The notes: a model not told the origin generated them from the sequence alone. Shown: positions 31,197 to 40,180, counted from the stretch's first letter. The stretch: 64,000 nt of DNA from Allofournierella_A excrementavium (GCA_019120375.1 DWVE01000013.1:1-64000); one strand, 5' to 3'. A program made the numbers and translations.

Positions 31197-32267
31197 TCAG
31201 GGCGCGGGCGGGATGCACTCCAGCACCGCCAGCTCGTCCCCCTTGGGGGTGAGGGTGTAGTCCCCCACGCCGGCGGGCACGAACACCTCGGTGCCCTGTT
31301 TGAGGGGCAGCGTCACGCCGCCGCCGGAAAGTTCGCCCTCGCCTTTTTCCACCAGCAGCACCCGGAAGGAGGGGTTTTTCCGGGGGCAGGGGCCAAGGGC
31401 CCGCATCCGCACAAGGCCGAAGCAGTCGGTGGCGTCGGGGCCGATGAGGGTGGTCTCCTCCCCGCCGGGGACGGGCCGCCGGGCCGGGGCAAGGAAGTAT
31501 TTTTCCCGCACCGCCTCTTTGGGGGCGGCGGCGGAAAAGTCGAAGCAGTCCAAAAGGGCCTCCATCCCCGCGCCGCCGTGCAGGCTCTCGGGGGGCAGGC
31601 GGCTGCCGTCCGGGCGGATGTACTCCGCCCGCAGGGTGATGTCGGTGGGTTCCTGTATCTCCGCCACAAGGCTGTTCGCGCCCATGGCGTGGGGCAGGCC
31701 TGCCGGGATGAAGACCACGTCGCCGGGGGCGATGGCGAACTGATGCAGGCAGCCCAGGATGGCCGCCGTGTCCTGCTGTTCGATGAGGGCGGCGAAGCCT
31801 TTCCGCGTCACGCCGGGGCGAAAGCCTGCCCAGATGTACGCCTCGCCTTCGGTGGCCAGCACATACCAGGCCTCGGTCTTGCCGTGGGGCCAGCGGAAGT
31901 ATTTTTCCGCTTTGGCCTTGTCCGGGTGGGCCTGCACCAGCAGGCGCTGACTGGAGTGGAGCAGCTTTAGCAGAAAGCCCACATCCGCCCCGAAGGCCGC
32001 CGCGTGGGCTCTGCCCAGAAAGGCCGCCGGGTCCTTTTGCAGTTCCACGGCAAGGCAGCCGCCGCCGTCTTCGGGCAGGATGTAGGAGCGGCTGTCCGCC
32101 GCGCCGGGCAGGGTGGACTGCACCGTGCTGGCCACCCACATCTGGCTGGCCCCGGGCACCGCGCCCCGGGCAAGACCCAGGAACTCATCAATCATCTCAC
32201 CGCCGGGCAGCAGGTAGTTCACCCGGTTTGACGCAAGGCGGAAGGGCCGGGCCGAAAGGCCGTTCAT
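31197..32267 (-). CDS. manA: Mannose-6-phosphate isomerase, class I
   Basis: The 356-residue protein is a cupin-type phosphomannose isomerase. LLVQAHPDKAKAEKYF holds the zinc-binding Gln-x-His, KTEAWYVLATEGEAYIWAGF supplies the Lys-Thr-Glu, and VVFIPAGLPHAMG supplies the second cupin His. A C-terminal cupin follows. It interconverts mannose 6-phosphate and fructose 6-phosphate in the cytoplasm. Its ATG overlaps the pgi stop codon (ATGA), so translation is coupled. A 93-base gap with two GC-rich hairpins separates it from the aldolase gene. In this operon it may act on a modified hexose phosphate. Confidence 0.9.
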   Translation of the reverse strand: MNGLSARPFRLASNRVNYLLPGGEMIDEFLGLARGAVPGASQMWVASTVQSTLPGAADSRSYILPEDGGGCLAVELQKDPAAFLGRAHAAAFGADVGFLLKLLHSSQRLLVQAHPDKAKAEKYFRWPHGKTEAWYVLATEGEAYIWAGFRPGVTRKGFAALIEQQDTAAILGCLHQFAIAPGDVVFIPAGLPHAMGANSLVAEIQEPTDITLRAEYIRPDGSRLPPESLHGGAGMEALLDCFDFSAAAPKEAVREKYFLAPARRPVPGGEETTLIGPDATDCFGLVRMRALGPCPRKNPSFRVLLVEKGEGELSGGGVTLPLKQGTEVFVPAGVGDYTLTPKGDELAVLECIPPAP

Positions 32268-33544
32268 CTGCCCTTGACGCCGGGCTTGCCCAGCGCCGCG
32301 AACATGCTGCGCTTATATTCCTCCACGCCCTCCTGGTCGAAGGGGTCCACTCCCAGCAGCCGGCCGCTGAGGGCGCAGGCCACCATGAAGAAGTAGTAGA
32401 CAAGACCGAAGGTGCGCTCGTCGATGCGGGGCAGACGCAGCACCATGCAGGGCACCCCGCCGGCGGCGTGGGCCTGGATGGTGGCCTTTTCCGCCGCACG
32501 GTTGATGTTGGCAAAATCCATACCGTCCAGATAGTCGAAGCCGTCGCCGAAGTCCGGGTCCGGCTCGATGACCACCGAAGCGCCGGGGTCGTCCACCGCC
32601 AGGAAGGTCTCGGTCATGAAGCGCAGGCCGTCCTGCATGTACTGGCCCATGCTGTGCAGGTCCTCGGAGTTTATCATGGAAGCGGGCAGCATGCCCTTCT
32701 TCTCCTTGCCCTCGCTCTCGCCGAAGAGCTGCTTCCACCACTGCTCGGCCCAGAACAGGCGCGGCTCAAAGGCGGTGAGCATCTCCACCTGGAAGCCCCG
32801 GCGGTAGAGCGCGTAGCGCACCGCGGCGTACTCGGCGGCAAGGCCGCCTTCGGTCTTGGCCAGCTCCTCTTCCATGGCGACGCCGCCGGCGAGGTAGGCG
32901 TCCACGTCCAGGCCCGCCACCGCCAGGGGCAGCAGGGCCACCGGGGTGAAGGCGGAGTAGCGCCCGCCCACCCGGCGGGGGAAGTGGAGGAAGGTGCAGC
33001 CGTTCTCTTTGGCGATCTCCTCCAGGCGGGAGCCCACGGTGCCGGTGAGGATGACCCGTTTGGCCATCTCCTCTTTGGAATAGCGCTTTGCCATGGCGGC
33101 GCGCAGCACACGGTAGTGGCTGCCCGGCTCCAGGGTCTCGAAGTTCTTGGCGATGACGTCGATGTAGACGCTCTTGCCCTCGATGGCTTTCAGCACCTCG
33201 GCCACCCCGTGGGCGGACAGGGTGTTGCCCGCATAAAGAATAGCGGGGCCGCCGGGCTTTTTCACCGCCTCGATGAGGGCACGGGCGGCCTGGTTGGAAC
33301 CGCCCACGCCCACCAGCACGAACACCTCGGCGTTCCGACGGATTTCAGCGGCCTTCTCTTTGATGAGGTCCAGCTGCCGGGCGGCCTCGGCGCAGTGGAA
33401 CCAGCCGGTGACGGGCCAGTCCTTGTCCTCGCTGCCCAGGGCGGCCAGCCGGCGGTACTCCGCCTTCGCGGCCTCCAGCGCCGCCTCCACGTCTCCCGGT
33501 GCGGCCATGCGCCGGGCGAGGTCAGCATCCAGATTCAGATTCAT
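32264..33544 (-). CDS. pgi: Glucose-6-phosphate isomerase family protein
   Basis: The 426-residue protein is of the PGI family: VGVGGSNQAARALIEAV (first SIS domain), GRYSAFTPVALLPLAVAG (second signature region), HSMGQYMQDG, and the C-terminal GVDPFDQEGVEEYKRSMFAALGKPG. It is somewhat shorter than the usual ~450 of Firmicutes. It interconverts glucose 6-phosphate and fructose 6-phosphate, or an analogue. It is first of six genes and its promoter carries a perfect GTATGA-N7-TCATAC operator, so it is regulated together with the ABC importer genes at 38-45 kb. That is unusual for a housekeeping enzyme and suggests a dedicated role. Confidence 0.88.
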   Translation of the reverse strand: MNLNLDADLARRMAAPGDVEAALEAAKAEYRRLAALGSEDKDWPVTGWFHCAEAARQLDLIKEKAAEIRRNAEVFVLVGVGGSNQAARALIEAVKKPGGPAILYAGNTLSAHGVAEVLKAIEGKSVYIDVIAKNFETLEPGSHYRVLRAAMAKRYSKEEMAKRVILTGTVGSRLEEIAKENGCTFLHFPRRVGGRYSAFTPVALLPLAVAGLDVDAYLAGGVAMEEELAKTEGGLAAEYAAVRYALYRRGFQVEMLTAFEPRLFWAEQWWKQLFGESEGKEKKGMLPASMINSEDLHSMGQYMQDGLRFMTETFLAVDDPGASVVIEPDPDFGDGFDYLDGMDFANINRAAEKATIQAHAAGGVPCMVLRLPRIDERTFGLVYYFFMVACALSGRLLGVDPFDQEGVEEYKRSMFAALGKPGVKGR

Positions 33545-33608
33545 TGCACTTCCCTCCCTTATTTTCCGCCGCGGCGCAGCGCCGCGGTCACAATCTCTTC
33601 CAGTTTTC

Positions 33609-33656
33609 ATTATACGGCACGGCGGCGGCAATTGCGAGTATGAAAAAGCCTCATAC
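33609..33656 (-). promoter_or_regulatory. pgi operon promoter with GTATGA-N7-TCATAC operator
   Basis: On the minus strand: -10 TATAAT (33609-33614), 17-bp spacer, -35 TCGCAA (33632-33637). The operator begins at the next base: GTATGA (33638-33643), AAAAGCC, TCATAC (33651-33656). The poor -35 with an abutting palindrome fits an activator site. Confidence 0.75.
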
Positions 33657-33661
33657 TAATA

Positions 33662-33691
33662 GAAAAAAGACTCCCCGCAGGGCGGGGAGTC
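33662..33691 (-). terminator. Terminator of the kinase-regulator-nagBA-TSUP operon
   Basis: GACTCCCCGC (33669-33678) / GCGGGGAGTC (33682-33691), followed on the minus strand by TTTTTTCT. It sits 5 bases from the pgi operator. Confidence 0.9.
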
Positions 33692-33713
33692 AGTGATTTT
33701 TCCCAAAAAGGGG

Positions 33714-34445
33714 TCAGCCGGTGATGAGGATGTAGCAGCCCATCACCAGCATGAAGGCGTAGACCAGCTTTTTTATCTTTTCCAGCGGCAGGGCGCGGAA
33801 CACCGCGAGGCCCGCGGCGGTGCCCACCGCAAGGCCCGCCAGCGCCGCGCCGGTGCACTGCAATGCCAGCGCGTCCACGTTGCCCATCCACAGGTGCTGG
33901 GCCACCAGCCACAGGCTGGTGAGGATGAAGTACATCTGGGTGGTGGCGGTGTACTCCTTCTTGTCCTGGAAGGCGGCCAGATAGTAGACCACGATGGGCG
34001 GCCCGCCGATGCTGAACATGCCGGCGGAAAGGCCCGCCACCCCGCCGGCGATGAGGCCGGCGGCCAGGGTGGGCCGCACCCGGAATTTTTCGGAAAAGAA
34101 GATGAAGTAGACCGCCAGCGCCATCAGCGCGGCGCCCAAAAGGCGGCGCAGCACCGTGTCCGGGCTGCCGGACATGATTTGCAGGCCCAGCCAGTTGGTG
34201 AAGAAGGAGGCGGCGCAGGGGGCGATGAGCTGCCGCCAGTTGATGGAGCGGCGGTAGCGCACCGCGATGACCACGCAGAGGGCCAGGGCGGCCAGCAGCT
34301 CCACCACCAATGCGGTCTTGTAGGGCAGGAACAGCGGCCACAGGGCCATCACGGTGACGGCGTAGCCGAAGCCGGTGGAGGCCTGCACAAAGCTGCCCGC
34401 CACCGAGATGAGCCCCACCAGCGCCAGGGTCAGCGGGGCGGTCAT
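33714..34445 (-). CDS. TSUP family anion exporter (TauE/SafE), second copy
   Basis: The 243-residue membrane protein has about eight hydrophobic segments. It has TSUP features: GSFVQASTGFGYAVTVMALWP near the N-terminus, and GGVAGLSAGMFSIGGPPIVVYYLA in the middle, matching the YfcA-like branch. It is clearly different from the TSUP copy at 26691-27479. The ATG overlaps the nagA stop codon (ATGA), so it is translated with nagA and probably exports a by-product of the same pathway, such as an organic anion. It ends the operon at a strong terminator. The exported compound cannot be named from sequence. Confidence 0.85.
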   Translation of the reverse strand: MTAPLTLALVGLISVAGSFVQASTGFGYAVTVMALWPLFLPYKTALVVELLAALALCVVIAVRYRRSINWRQLIAPCAASFFTNWLGLQIMSGSPDTVLRRLLGAALMALAVYFIFFSEKFRVRPTLAAGLIAGGVAGLSAGMFSIGGPPIVVYYLAAFQDKKEYTATTQMYFILTSLWLVAQHLWMGNVDALALQCTGAALAGLAVGTAAGLAVFRALPLEKIKKLVYAFMLVMGCYILITG

Positions 34446-35596
34446 TCGGCGGTGTAGACGGTGCGCCCGCCCACGATGGTGCGCAGAACGGTGAGGTCCT
34501 CGCCCAGCACCACGAAGTCGGCGTCGCACCCCGGGGCGATGCGGCCCTTGCGGGGCAGGCCCAGCAGGTCCGCCGGGTTCTCGGTGAGCAGGGGCAGCAC
34601 CTTTTCGGGGCCCTCGCCGGTGAACTTCACCAGATTCTTCAGCGCCTGGCCGGTGGTGAGGGTGCTGCCGGCGCGGGTGCCGTCGGAGGCCAGCTTTGCG
34701 TCGCCGTCCTCCACCACCACGTCGTTCACGCCCAGCTTGTAGTTGCCGTCCGGCAGGCCGGCGGCCATGATGCTGTCGGTCACGGCCACCACCCGGTCCC
34801 AGCCCTTGCACTTGAGCAGGAGCCGCACGCTGGCGGGATGCAGGTGCCGCCCGTCGCAGATGGCCTCGCAGTACACGTCGCTCTCCAGCACCGCGCCCAT
34901 GATGGCCGGCTGATGCTGGTGGAACAGGCGCATGGCGTTGAAGGTGTGGGTGGCGCTGACCGCGCCGTTGGCGATGCACTCCATGGCGGCGTCGTACTCC
35001 GCGCCGGAGTGGCCGATGGCCACCTTCACCCGGGCGGCGATGTCCCGCACCATGGCGGGCACGCCCTCCACCTCGGGGCTGACGGTCATGTACCTGATGG
35101 CCCCCTCGCCGGCGGCCTCGTACTTGGCGAAGAGCTCGGCCGAACCCTTCTGCAGCAGGTGCTCGGGCATGGCGCCCTTGTACTGGCTGGCCAGGAAGGG
35201 GCCTTCCAGATGCACGCCCAGAAGCTGCGCCCAGTCGCCCTCTTCCTTCATGGCGGCTTTGGCCTGGTCCAGGCACCAGAGGGTCTGCTCAGGCGTGTCG
35301 GTGAGCACGCTGCACAGCCAGCCGGTGGTGCCCTGGCTGGCAAAAAAGTGGCCGATGGTGCCGTTGAGCTGGGCGGCGGTGGCGGCGTTCACATCCACCC
35401 CGGCCGCGCCGTGGGTGTGGATGTCGATGAAGCCGGGCACAAGGCGCTTGCCGCCCAAGTCCAGCCGGGGGCAGCCCGCCGGGGCGTTCACCTTTTCGGC
35501 CAGCTGGGCCACCCGGCCCTCTTCCACATAGACTTCACGGGGCACAAAGCGGTGGCCGGTGTAGACCAGCGCATTTGTGATGACGAACTGTTCCAT
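34442..35596 (-). CDS. nagA: N-acetylglucosamine-6-phosphate deacetylase
   Basis: The 384-residue protein is an amidohydrolase-fold NagA. It has VPGFIDIHTHGAAGVDV (first metal-binding His pair), VHLEGPFLASQYKGAM, AIGHSGAEYDAA, SATHTFNAM, and VAVTDSIMAAGLPDG carrying the catalytic Asp. Length matches the family. It removes acetate from GlcNAc-6-P (or a related N-acyl amino-sugar phosphate) to give glucosamine-6-P, the substrate of the nagB product encoded upstream. It lies 27 bases after nagB and overlaps the TSUP gene. Position in a two-component regulated operon suggests amino-sugar use on signal. Confidence 0.92.
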   Translation of the reverse strand: MEQFVITNALVYTGHRFVPREVYVEEGRVAQLAEKVNAPAGCPRLDLGGKRLVPGFIDIHTHGAAGVDVNAATAAQLNGTIGHFFASQGTTGWLCSVLTDTPEQTLWCLDQAKAAMKEEGDWAQLLGVHLEGPFLASQYKGAMPEHLLQKGSAELFAKYEAAGEGAIRYMTVSPEVEGVPAMVRDIAARVKVAIGHSGAEYDAAMECIANGAVSATHTFNAMRLFHQHQPAIMGAVLESDVYCEAICDGRHLHPASVRLLLKCKGWDRVVAVTDSIMAAGLPDGNYKLGVNDVVVEDGDAKLASDGTRAGSTLTTGQALKNLVKFTGEGPEKVLPLLTENPADLLGLPRKGRIAPGCDADFVVLGEDLTVLRTIVGGRTVYTAE

Positions 35597-35623
35597 CTTG
35601 CTTTTCCTCCCCTGCCCGTTTGT

Positions 35624-36442
35624 TCAGAACGGCTGCTGCGAAGCGTTGGCGTTGGCGATGACCATCGCGTCGGGATGGCGCTGGATGAGGGTGGCCGGGA
35701 AGTGGGCGCTCACCTCGCCGTAGGCGGTCTGACGCACCACGGCCCGGTGCCAGTCGCGGAAGACGCCCAGGCGGATCTTCTTGGCGGAGAGGATCTGCTT
35801 CATGCCGATGGTGACGCACTTGCGGGGCATGGCGTCGATGGCGCCGTTGTAGTCGCCGATGGCGTTGGTGGTGCGGGTCTCGCGGCTGATGATCAGCACG
35901 CGGGTGGGCAGCTGGGCAAACTCGTCGGGGCTCAGCTCGTCCTGGGGCTCGTTGAAGGCCAGATGGCCGTTGATGCCGATGCCGCCGAAGGCCACGTCCA
36001 CGCCGCCTAAAGTCTCGATGACCCGCTGGATGTGCTCGGGGTCGTGGGGGTCGGGGAAGATGCGCTGCTCTTCGGGCATCAGCAGCTCGGGGTCAATTTT
36101 GGTGTAGACGGTGCGGTCCATGAAGCCGCGGAAGCTCAGGGGATGGCTCTTCTCCACCCACTCGCCCTCGTCGGTGAGGTACTCGTCCATGTTGATGAAC
36201 CAGCAGTTCTTCAGGCTGATGCGGTCACGGTTGACCAGCCGCACGAAGATGGGGTACTGGCCCACGGGGCCCACGGGGCAGATGAAGACGGTGTGCTTGC
36301 CGGCGGCGTTGTTGGCCTTGATGGTGTTCACCATCTCCATGGCGATTTCGTAAAAGACCTCGCCGGAATCGCCCAGTTTGAGAACGGGGACCTTGGCGTC
36401 CTTGCCCAGATCCGCGGCGCTGATGTGGAAGTATTCGTACAT
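35624..36442 (-). CDS. nagB: Glucosamine-6-phosphate deaminase/isomerase family
   Basis: The 272-residue protein has the NagB fold with CWFINMDEYL (catalytic Asp region), VDVAFGGIGINGHLAFNEP (signature) and TIGMKQILSAKKI. It converts glucosamine 6-phosphate to fructose 6-phosphate and ammonia. The start of the protein departs from standard NagB: PVGPVGQYPIFVRLVNRDR replaces the usual glucose-phosphate loop 'PTGSTP..Y', so substrate specificity may be shifted. It follows the response regulator gene in the same operon (51-base gap with a short GC hairpin) and precedes nagA. Confidence 0.87.
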   Translation of the reverse strand: MYEYFHISAADLGKDAKVPVLKLGDSGEVFYEIAMEMVNTIKANNAAGKHTVFICPVGPVGQYPIFVRLVNRDRISLKNCWFINMDEYLTDEGEWVEKSHPLSFRGFMDRTVYTKIDPELLMPEEQRIFPDPHDPEHIQRVIETLGGVDVAFGGIGINGHLAFNEPQDELSPDEFAQLPTRVLIISRETRTTNAIGDYNGAIDAMPRKCVTIGMKQILSAKKIRLGVFRDWHRAVVRQTAYGEVSAHFPATLIQRHPDAMVIANANASQQPF

Positions 36443-36492
36443 GACGGTTCTCCTTTCTTTATCACGAGGGGGCGGCGGAAGGCCGCCCGGCG

Positions 36493-37158
36493 TTAAAACA
36501 GATGGGAAATGTTCAGCTGGCGTATCATCTCAACGATCTCCTTGGTGCGGGTGCAGCCGAACTTATGTAAGAGGCCCTTGATCTGGGTCTTGACGGTCAC
36601 CACCTCCACACAGCGGATGGCGGCAATTTCCTTGACCTTTTTGTCCTGCAAGAGCAGGCGCACCAGCTCCCGCTCGGTGGAAGTGAGCTGGGAGACGTTG
36701 TTGATGAAGAAGAGCAGGCTCTGCTCCGAGCGGCGCAGCCGGTCGTACTCCCGGATGACGGTGGACTGCACCCGGGCGTTGAGCATGGGGTGGCCCGCCG
36801 CGGCGGCCCGGATGTGGGCCAGCACCTCCTCGTCCTCGGCGCCCTTGACGATGTAGTCCACCGCGCCGGTGGCCATGGCGGTGAGGATCATGCGGTCGGT
36901 GTCGTGGGCGGTGAGGTAGAGGATGAGGCGGTCGGGGTCGGCGGCGTGGATGGCCTCGGCGGCCTGGATGCCGGCGGAGGTGCTCTCCATCTCGATGTCC
37001 ATCAAGATCATGTCGCTCTTGACGCTCTTCGCCAGCTCCACGATGCCCGCGCCGGTGGACGCCTGACCCACCACCTTCATGTCCGGCTGGGCGTTGAGCA
37101 GCTCGGTCAGGTCCTGCCGCAGCAGGTCAAAGTCGTCGGCAATGAGAATGGTGATCAT
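36493..37158 (-). CDS. NarL/LuxR-type response regulator
   Basis: The 221-residue protein has a receiver domain (TILIADDFDLLRQDL; phospho-acceptor D54 in ILMDIEMES; LILYLTAHD) and a C-terminal LuxR-like helix-turn-helix (LTSTERELVRLLLQDKKVKEIAA, then VVTVKTQIKGLLHKFG). The ATG overlaps the kinase stop codon by 4 bases. It is a good candidate to bind the GTATGA-N7-TCATAC palindromes at the pgi, binding-protein and permease promoters, since those sites abut the -35 as for NarL-type activators. That link is inference. It heads nagB-nagA-TSUP in the same operon. Confidence 0.88.
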   Translation of the reverse strand: MITILIADDFDLLRQDLTELLNAQPDMKVVGQASTGAGIVELAKSVKSDMILMDIEMESTSAGIQAAEAIHAADPDRLILYLTAHDTDRMILTAMATGAVDYIVKGAEDEEVLAHIRAAAAGHPMLNARVQSTVIREYDRLRRSEQSLLFFINNVSQLTSTERELVRLLLQDKKVKEIAAIRCVEVVTVKTQIKGLLHKFGCTRTKEIVEMIRQLNISHLF

Positions 37159-38687
37159 GTTTCGTCCCGCCCCCCTTGGTTTTTCTGCCGCCCGGGCACA
37201 TACCGGGGCAGCATCACGATGAAGGTGCTGCCCTTGCCCTCGGCGCTTTTTATCTGCATGTGGCCCAGATGGCTCTTCACGATCTGGCGCACATAATAAA
37301 GACCCATGCCCCAGTTGGTGTTGGTGTTGCGGCTGGTGTAGAACGGGTCGAATATCTTCTTCTGCTCGGCCCGGGAGATACCGGGGCCGTTGTCCCGCAC
37401 GATGAAGTCCAGCCACAGACGCTCCGGCTGCACCAGCAGCTCCACCCGCGGCTCGCCGCCGGCGGCGCTGGCCGCCTCCCAGGCGTTGGTGAGCAGGTTG
37501 TAGAGCGCCTCCGCCATGTGGGTGCGGTCCGCCAGAACCAGCGCCTGCACGCTCTGGTGCACCTGCACCTTCGCGTCGGGGTATTTCTGGGCCAGCCGCG
37601 CCAGCGAGACCTGGACGATCTCTTCCGACTCCACCGGCACCAGCTCGATGTAGCTGACCTTGATGGAGCGGTAGAGCTCTTCCATCCGCTCCAGCATGGA
37701 GGCGTTCATCTCCCGCAGGCAGGTGGCCCAGGCCCGCACCTTTTCCAGGTCCGGCTCCGGCTCCTCCAGTTCCTGCTGCAGCTTTTTGTGGGCCACCCGG
37801 GCGGCCAGCAGCTGATTCTTGATGCTGTGCACGAACACCGACGCGCCCATGGAGGCGGTGTCGAACTTGCGCTGGAGGGTGGTGTCCTCCTGGGCCTCCG
37901 ACTGGCTGATGCGGCTGTAGTGTATCATGTTGAAGGAGCCAAGCCCCACAAAGAACACGGTGCAGGCCATCAGCGGCAGCCAGCTCCACCCGCTGGACAG
38001 CGCGGTGCGCAGATAGTTCAGCGAGCCCAGGCGGATGTATTCCGAGACGTAGAAGTTATAGATCTGCCCCGGGTCCTGGATGGCGTACATGCTGTAAAGC
38101 ACGGTGACGCTGAGCAAGGCCAGCACCACAAGGCGCATGCTGCGCTTGAAGTAGGGGGAGGTGGTGGCGAAGTAGTCCTGCAAGAGCAGGGCCAGGGCCG
38201 CCAGCACGCTGGCCACGATCCAGCCAAGGCACACCTGCCGCATGAGCACCAGCATCCAGAACCGGCCGCCCACCACCCAGCGGAACACCGGCGGCCAGTA
38301 GTAGACCAGCAGCGCCGCGGTGCCCAGCAGGTGCACCCGGCGGATGGCCTTTTCGTGGCGGCGCACCCAGTGCAGGTTGGAGTGGTAGATGCCGAGGCAC
38401 AAAAGGAAATACGGGAACAGGCTGCGGCCCAGCGCCACCAGATAGCCCAGGGTGCCCAGGGGGATGGGCAGGCCCTGGAGCCACAGCTGCAGGTCCGGCA
38501 GCAAAAACAAAAACAGGCGCTGGGGGGTGTTGTAGCCGCCCATCTTGGCCACATAGGTGACCACGCCGCACATCATCACAACAAAGCTGGCGGAAAGCCC
38601 GCTCAGATAGGCGGAGAGCACGTCCCGCCGGTTGGCCACCACCATCACGGTGGCCGCCGCCATCATCACCAGAACCAGCACCAGCAT
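37155..38687 (-). CDS. Membrane sensor histidine kinase
   Basis: The 510-residue protein has about seven hydrophobic segments in the first ~265 residues with no obvious extracellular domain, then a cytoplasmic kinase core. The phosphorylation site lies in FVHSIKNQLLAARVA. The ATPase has N box LYNLLTNAWEAA, G1 FIVRDNGPGIS, F box FDPFYTSRNTN and G2 WGMGLYYVRQI. The multi-span sensor probably detects a ligand in or near the membrane, or is driven by a partner such as a transporter. It is first in the operon kinase-regulator-nagB-nagA-TSUP, behind a TATAAT -10 (38720-38725) without a clear -35 or a GTATGA site. Confidence 0.88.
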   Translation of the reverse strand: MLVLVLVMMAAATVMVVANRRDVLSAYLSGLSASFVVMMCGVVTYVAKMGGYNTPQRLFLFLLPDLQLWLQGLPIPLGTLGYLVALGRSLFPYFLLCLGIYHSNLHWVRRHEKAIRRVHLLGTAALLVYYWPPVFRWVVGGRFWMLVLMRQVCLGWIVASVLAALALLLQDYFATTSPYFKRSMRLVVLALLSVTVLYSMYAIQDPGQIYNFYVSEYIRLGSLNYLRTALSSGWSWLPLMACTVFFVGLGSFNMIHYSRISQSEAQEDTTLQRKFDTASMGASVFVHSIKNQLLAARVAHKKLQQELEEPEPDLEKVRAWATCLREMNASMLERMEELYRSIKVSYIELVPVESEEIVQVSLARLAQKYPDAKVQVHQSVQALVLADRTHMAEALYNLLTNAWEAASAAGGEPRVELLVQPERLWLDFIVRDNGPGISRAEQKKIFDPFYTSRNTNTNWGMGLYYVRQIVKSHLGHMQIKSAEGKGSTFIVMLPRYVPGRQKNQGGRDET

Positions 38688-38768
38688 CGCGGCACCCTCC
38701 CCTTTCTCGTGTTACTGACATTATATCACAACACGGCCGCTGCCGGGGGGCTTTTGTGCGCTGACACG

Positions 38769-38804
38769 AAAAAAAGGGGGCATAAAGAATGCCTTTATGC
38801 CCCC
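38769..38804 (-). terminator. Terminator of the first binding-protein gene
   Basis: 12-bp stem GGGGGCATAAAG (38776-38787) / CTTTATGCCCCC (38793-38804). On the minus strand it is followed by TTTTTTTCG. Confidence 0.92.
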
Positions 38805-38832
38805 TTGCAGGTCCTATGCGGTTTTAAGCGGC

Positions 38833-39906
38833 TCAGGCGCCGTAGTTGGCGGCCACGGCCTCTTCCATGACGTCGAACATCACATAGTTCTCAACGGGAA
38901 CTTCCTCGGTGATACGGCCGGCGTCGATGAACACCTTCTGCTGGTTCTCGTAGTAGCTCTTCACGGTGCCGTCTTCCAGGCCGGCAGCCACGAACTCACC
39001 GGTGAGCCAGTTGCCCTCGCCCACGCAGTCCAGCATGGTCTGCTCGTCGGCCTTGCACTGCTTGGCGACCCACTTGGCCACCTCTTCGATGTTGTCGGCG
39101 CGGTAGTCCTGAGCCATCAGCAGAGCGCGGCTGAAGCGCACCAGAACGTCGTGGTTCTCATTGGCGAACTTCTCGGTGGTGATGAAGCTGGAGGGGAAGG
39201 TGACCTGGTCAACATAGTCGTTGTTGGTGGCCAGGGTCAGGGCCTTGTCGCCCAGAGCGTTGGCGATGGTCATGGTGCTGGGGCTCCAGGTGGCGCAGGC
39301 GTCCACGCCGCCGCTGACCATGGCGCTCACCATGCCGTTGGCGTCCATCTCCACCAGGGTCACGTCGTCCTGGGTCAGGCCGGCGGAAGCCAGGGCCAGG
39401 TTCAGGATGATCTCGGCGGAGGTGCCGCTGGACACGGCGATGGTCTTGCCCTTCAGGTCGGCGATGCTGCTGATGCCCTTGTCGGTGTTGGCCACAACGG
39501 CGTCAGCCAGGCTGGTGCAGTCCAGATGGAAGATCTTGGCCTGGCCCTCAATGCACAGGGCATGGGCGCCGTGGCCGATCTGGGAAATGTCGATGTCGCC
39601 GGAAGCCATGGCGGCGATCTCCTGGGGGCCGCCCTGGAACTCGGTCAGGGTGACGTTCAGGCCCATCTGCTCAAAGTAGCCCATGTTCAGAGCGGTGGCC
39701 AGCAGGCTGTTGGAACCCATGTTGGGCATGTAGGCAACGCGCAGGTCAACGGTCTCGAACTCCTCGGCGGGCTCGGAAGCGGGGGTGGAAGCAGAGGTGC
39801 TGCCGGAAGCAGGGGTGGAAGCAGGGGTGCTGCTGGGGGTGCTGCCGCAGGCGGCCAGGCTCAGGGCCATAACGCCTGCCAGCGCGAGGCTGAGAAGCTT
39901 TTTCAT
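38833..39906 (-). CDS. Sulfonate/nitrate/taurine-type ABC binding lipoprotein, copy 1
   Basis: The 357-residue protein has a signal peptide with lipobox LSLAACG, a Ser/Thr/Ala/Pro spacer to about residue 48, then a SsuA/TauA/NMT1-like binding domain. LRVAYMPNMGSNSLLATAL opens the fold; GYFEQMGLNVTLTEFQGGPQ, GDIDISQIGHGAHALCIEG and SSGTSAEIILNLAL follow. It is a close paralog of the protein at 42550-43629, sharing most motif residues. It is transcribed alone from a promoter with a perfect GTATGA-N7-TCATAC operator, so it likely supplies the same permease with a second ligand or higher capacity. The ligand could be a sulfonate, but this fold also binds thiamine precursors and aromatic acids. 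Confidence 0.88.
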   Translation of the reverse strand: MKKLLSLALAGVMALSLAACGSTPSSTPASTPASGSTSASTPASEPAEEFETVDLRVAYMPNMGSNSLLATALNMGYFEQMGLNVTLTEFQGGPQEIAAMASGDIDISQIGHGAHALCIEGQAKIFHLDCTSLADAVVANTDKGISSIADLKGKTIAVSSGTSAEIILNLALASAGLTQDDVTLVEMDANGMVSAMVSGGVDACATWSPSTMTIANALGDKALTLATNNDYVDQVTFPSSFITTEKFANENHDVLVRFSRALLMAQDYRADNIEEVAKWVAKQCKADEQTMLDCVGEGNWLTGEFVAAGLEDGTVKSYYENQQKVFIDAGRITEEVPVENYVMFDVMEEAVAANYGA

Positions 39907-40000
39907 GTGTATCTTCCTCCATTGTTTTTGGACCGGCGGGCCGGGGCCCGCCTCGGTGTGCCGAAAAAGAAGACGCCTTTTCCGGCTGTTGTCATCTCAA

Positions 40001-40048
40001 ATTATACGCGCCGGGCCGGGCATTGAAAAGTATGAAATATTCTCATAC
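40001..40048 (-). promoter_or_regulatory. Promoter with GTATGA-N7-TCATAC operator (binding protein 1)
   Basis: On the minus strand: -10 TATAAT (40001-40006), 17-bp spacer, -35 TTTTCA (40024-40029), operator directly adjoining: GTATGA (40030-40035), AATATTC, TCATAC (40043-40048). Confidence 0.8.
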
Positions 40049-40060
40049 CAAACCCGGATA

Positions 40061-40075
40061 GTTTTTGGCCAAAAC
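40061..40075. promoter_or_regulatory. Palindrome near the divergent promoters
   Basis: A 12-bp perfect palindrome TTTTGGCCAAAA (40063-40074) lies between the binding-protein promoter and the LacI promoter. It is a possible operator, perhaps for the adjacent LacI regulator. The rest of 40076-40180 holds GC-rich inverted repeats and no gene. Confidence 0.35.
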
Positions 40076-40180
40076 GTCCAAAAAAGGCCGCCCGGCCTTG
40101 GCCAAACCGCCGGGCCGGGCAGCCCAAAACAATGGGGGATGTCATTTTTTGTAATCACCCGCGGCCGCCGCGCCGCCGCA

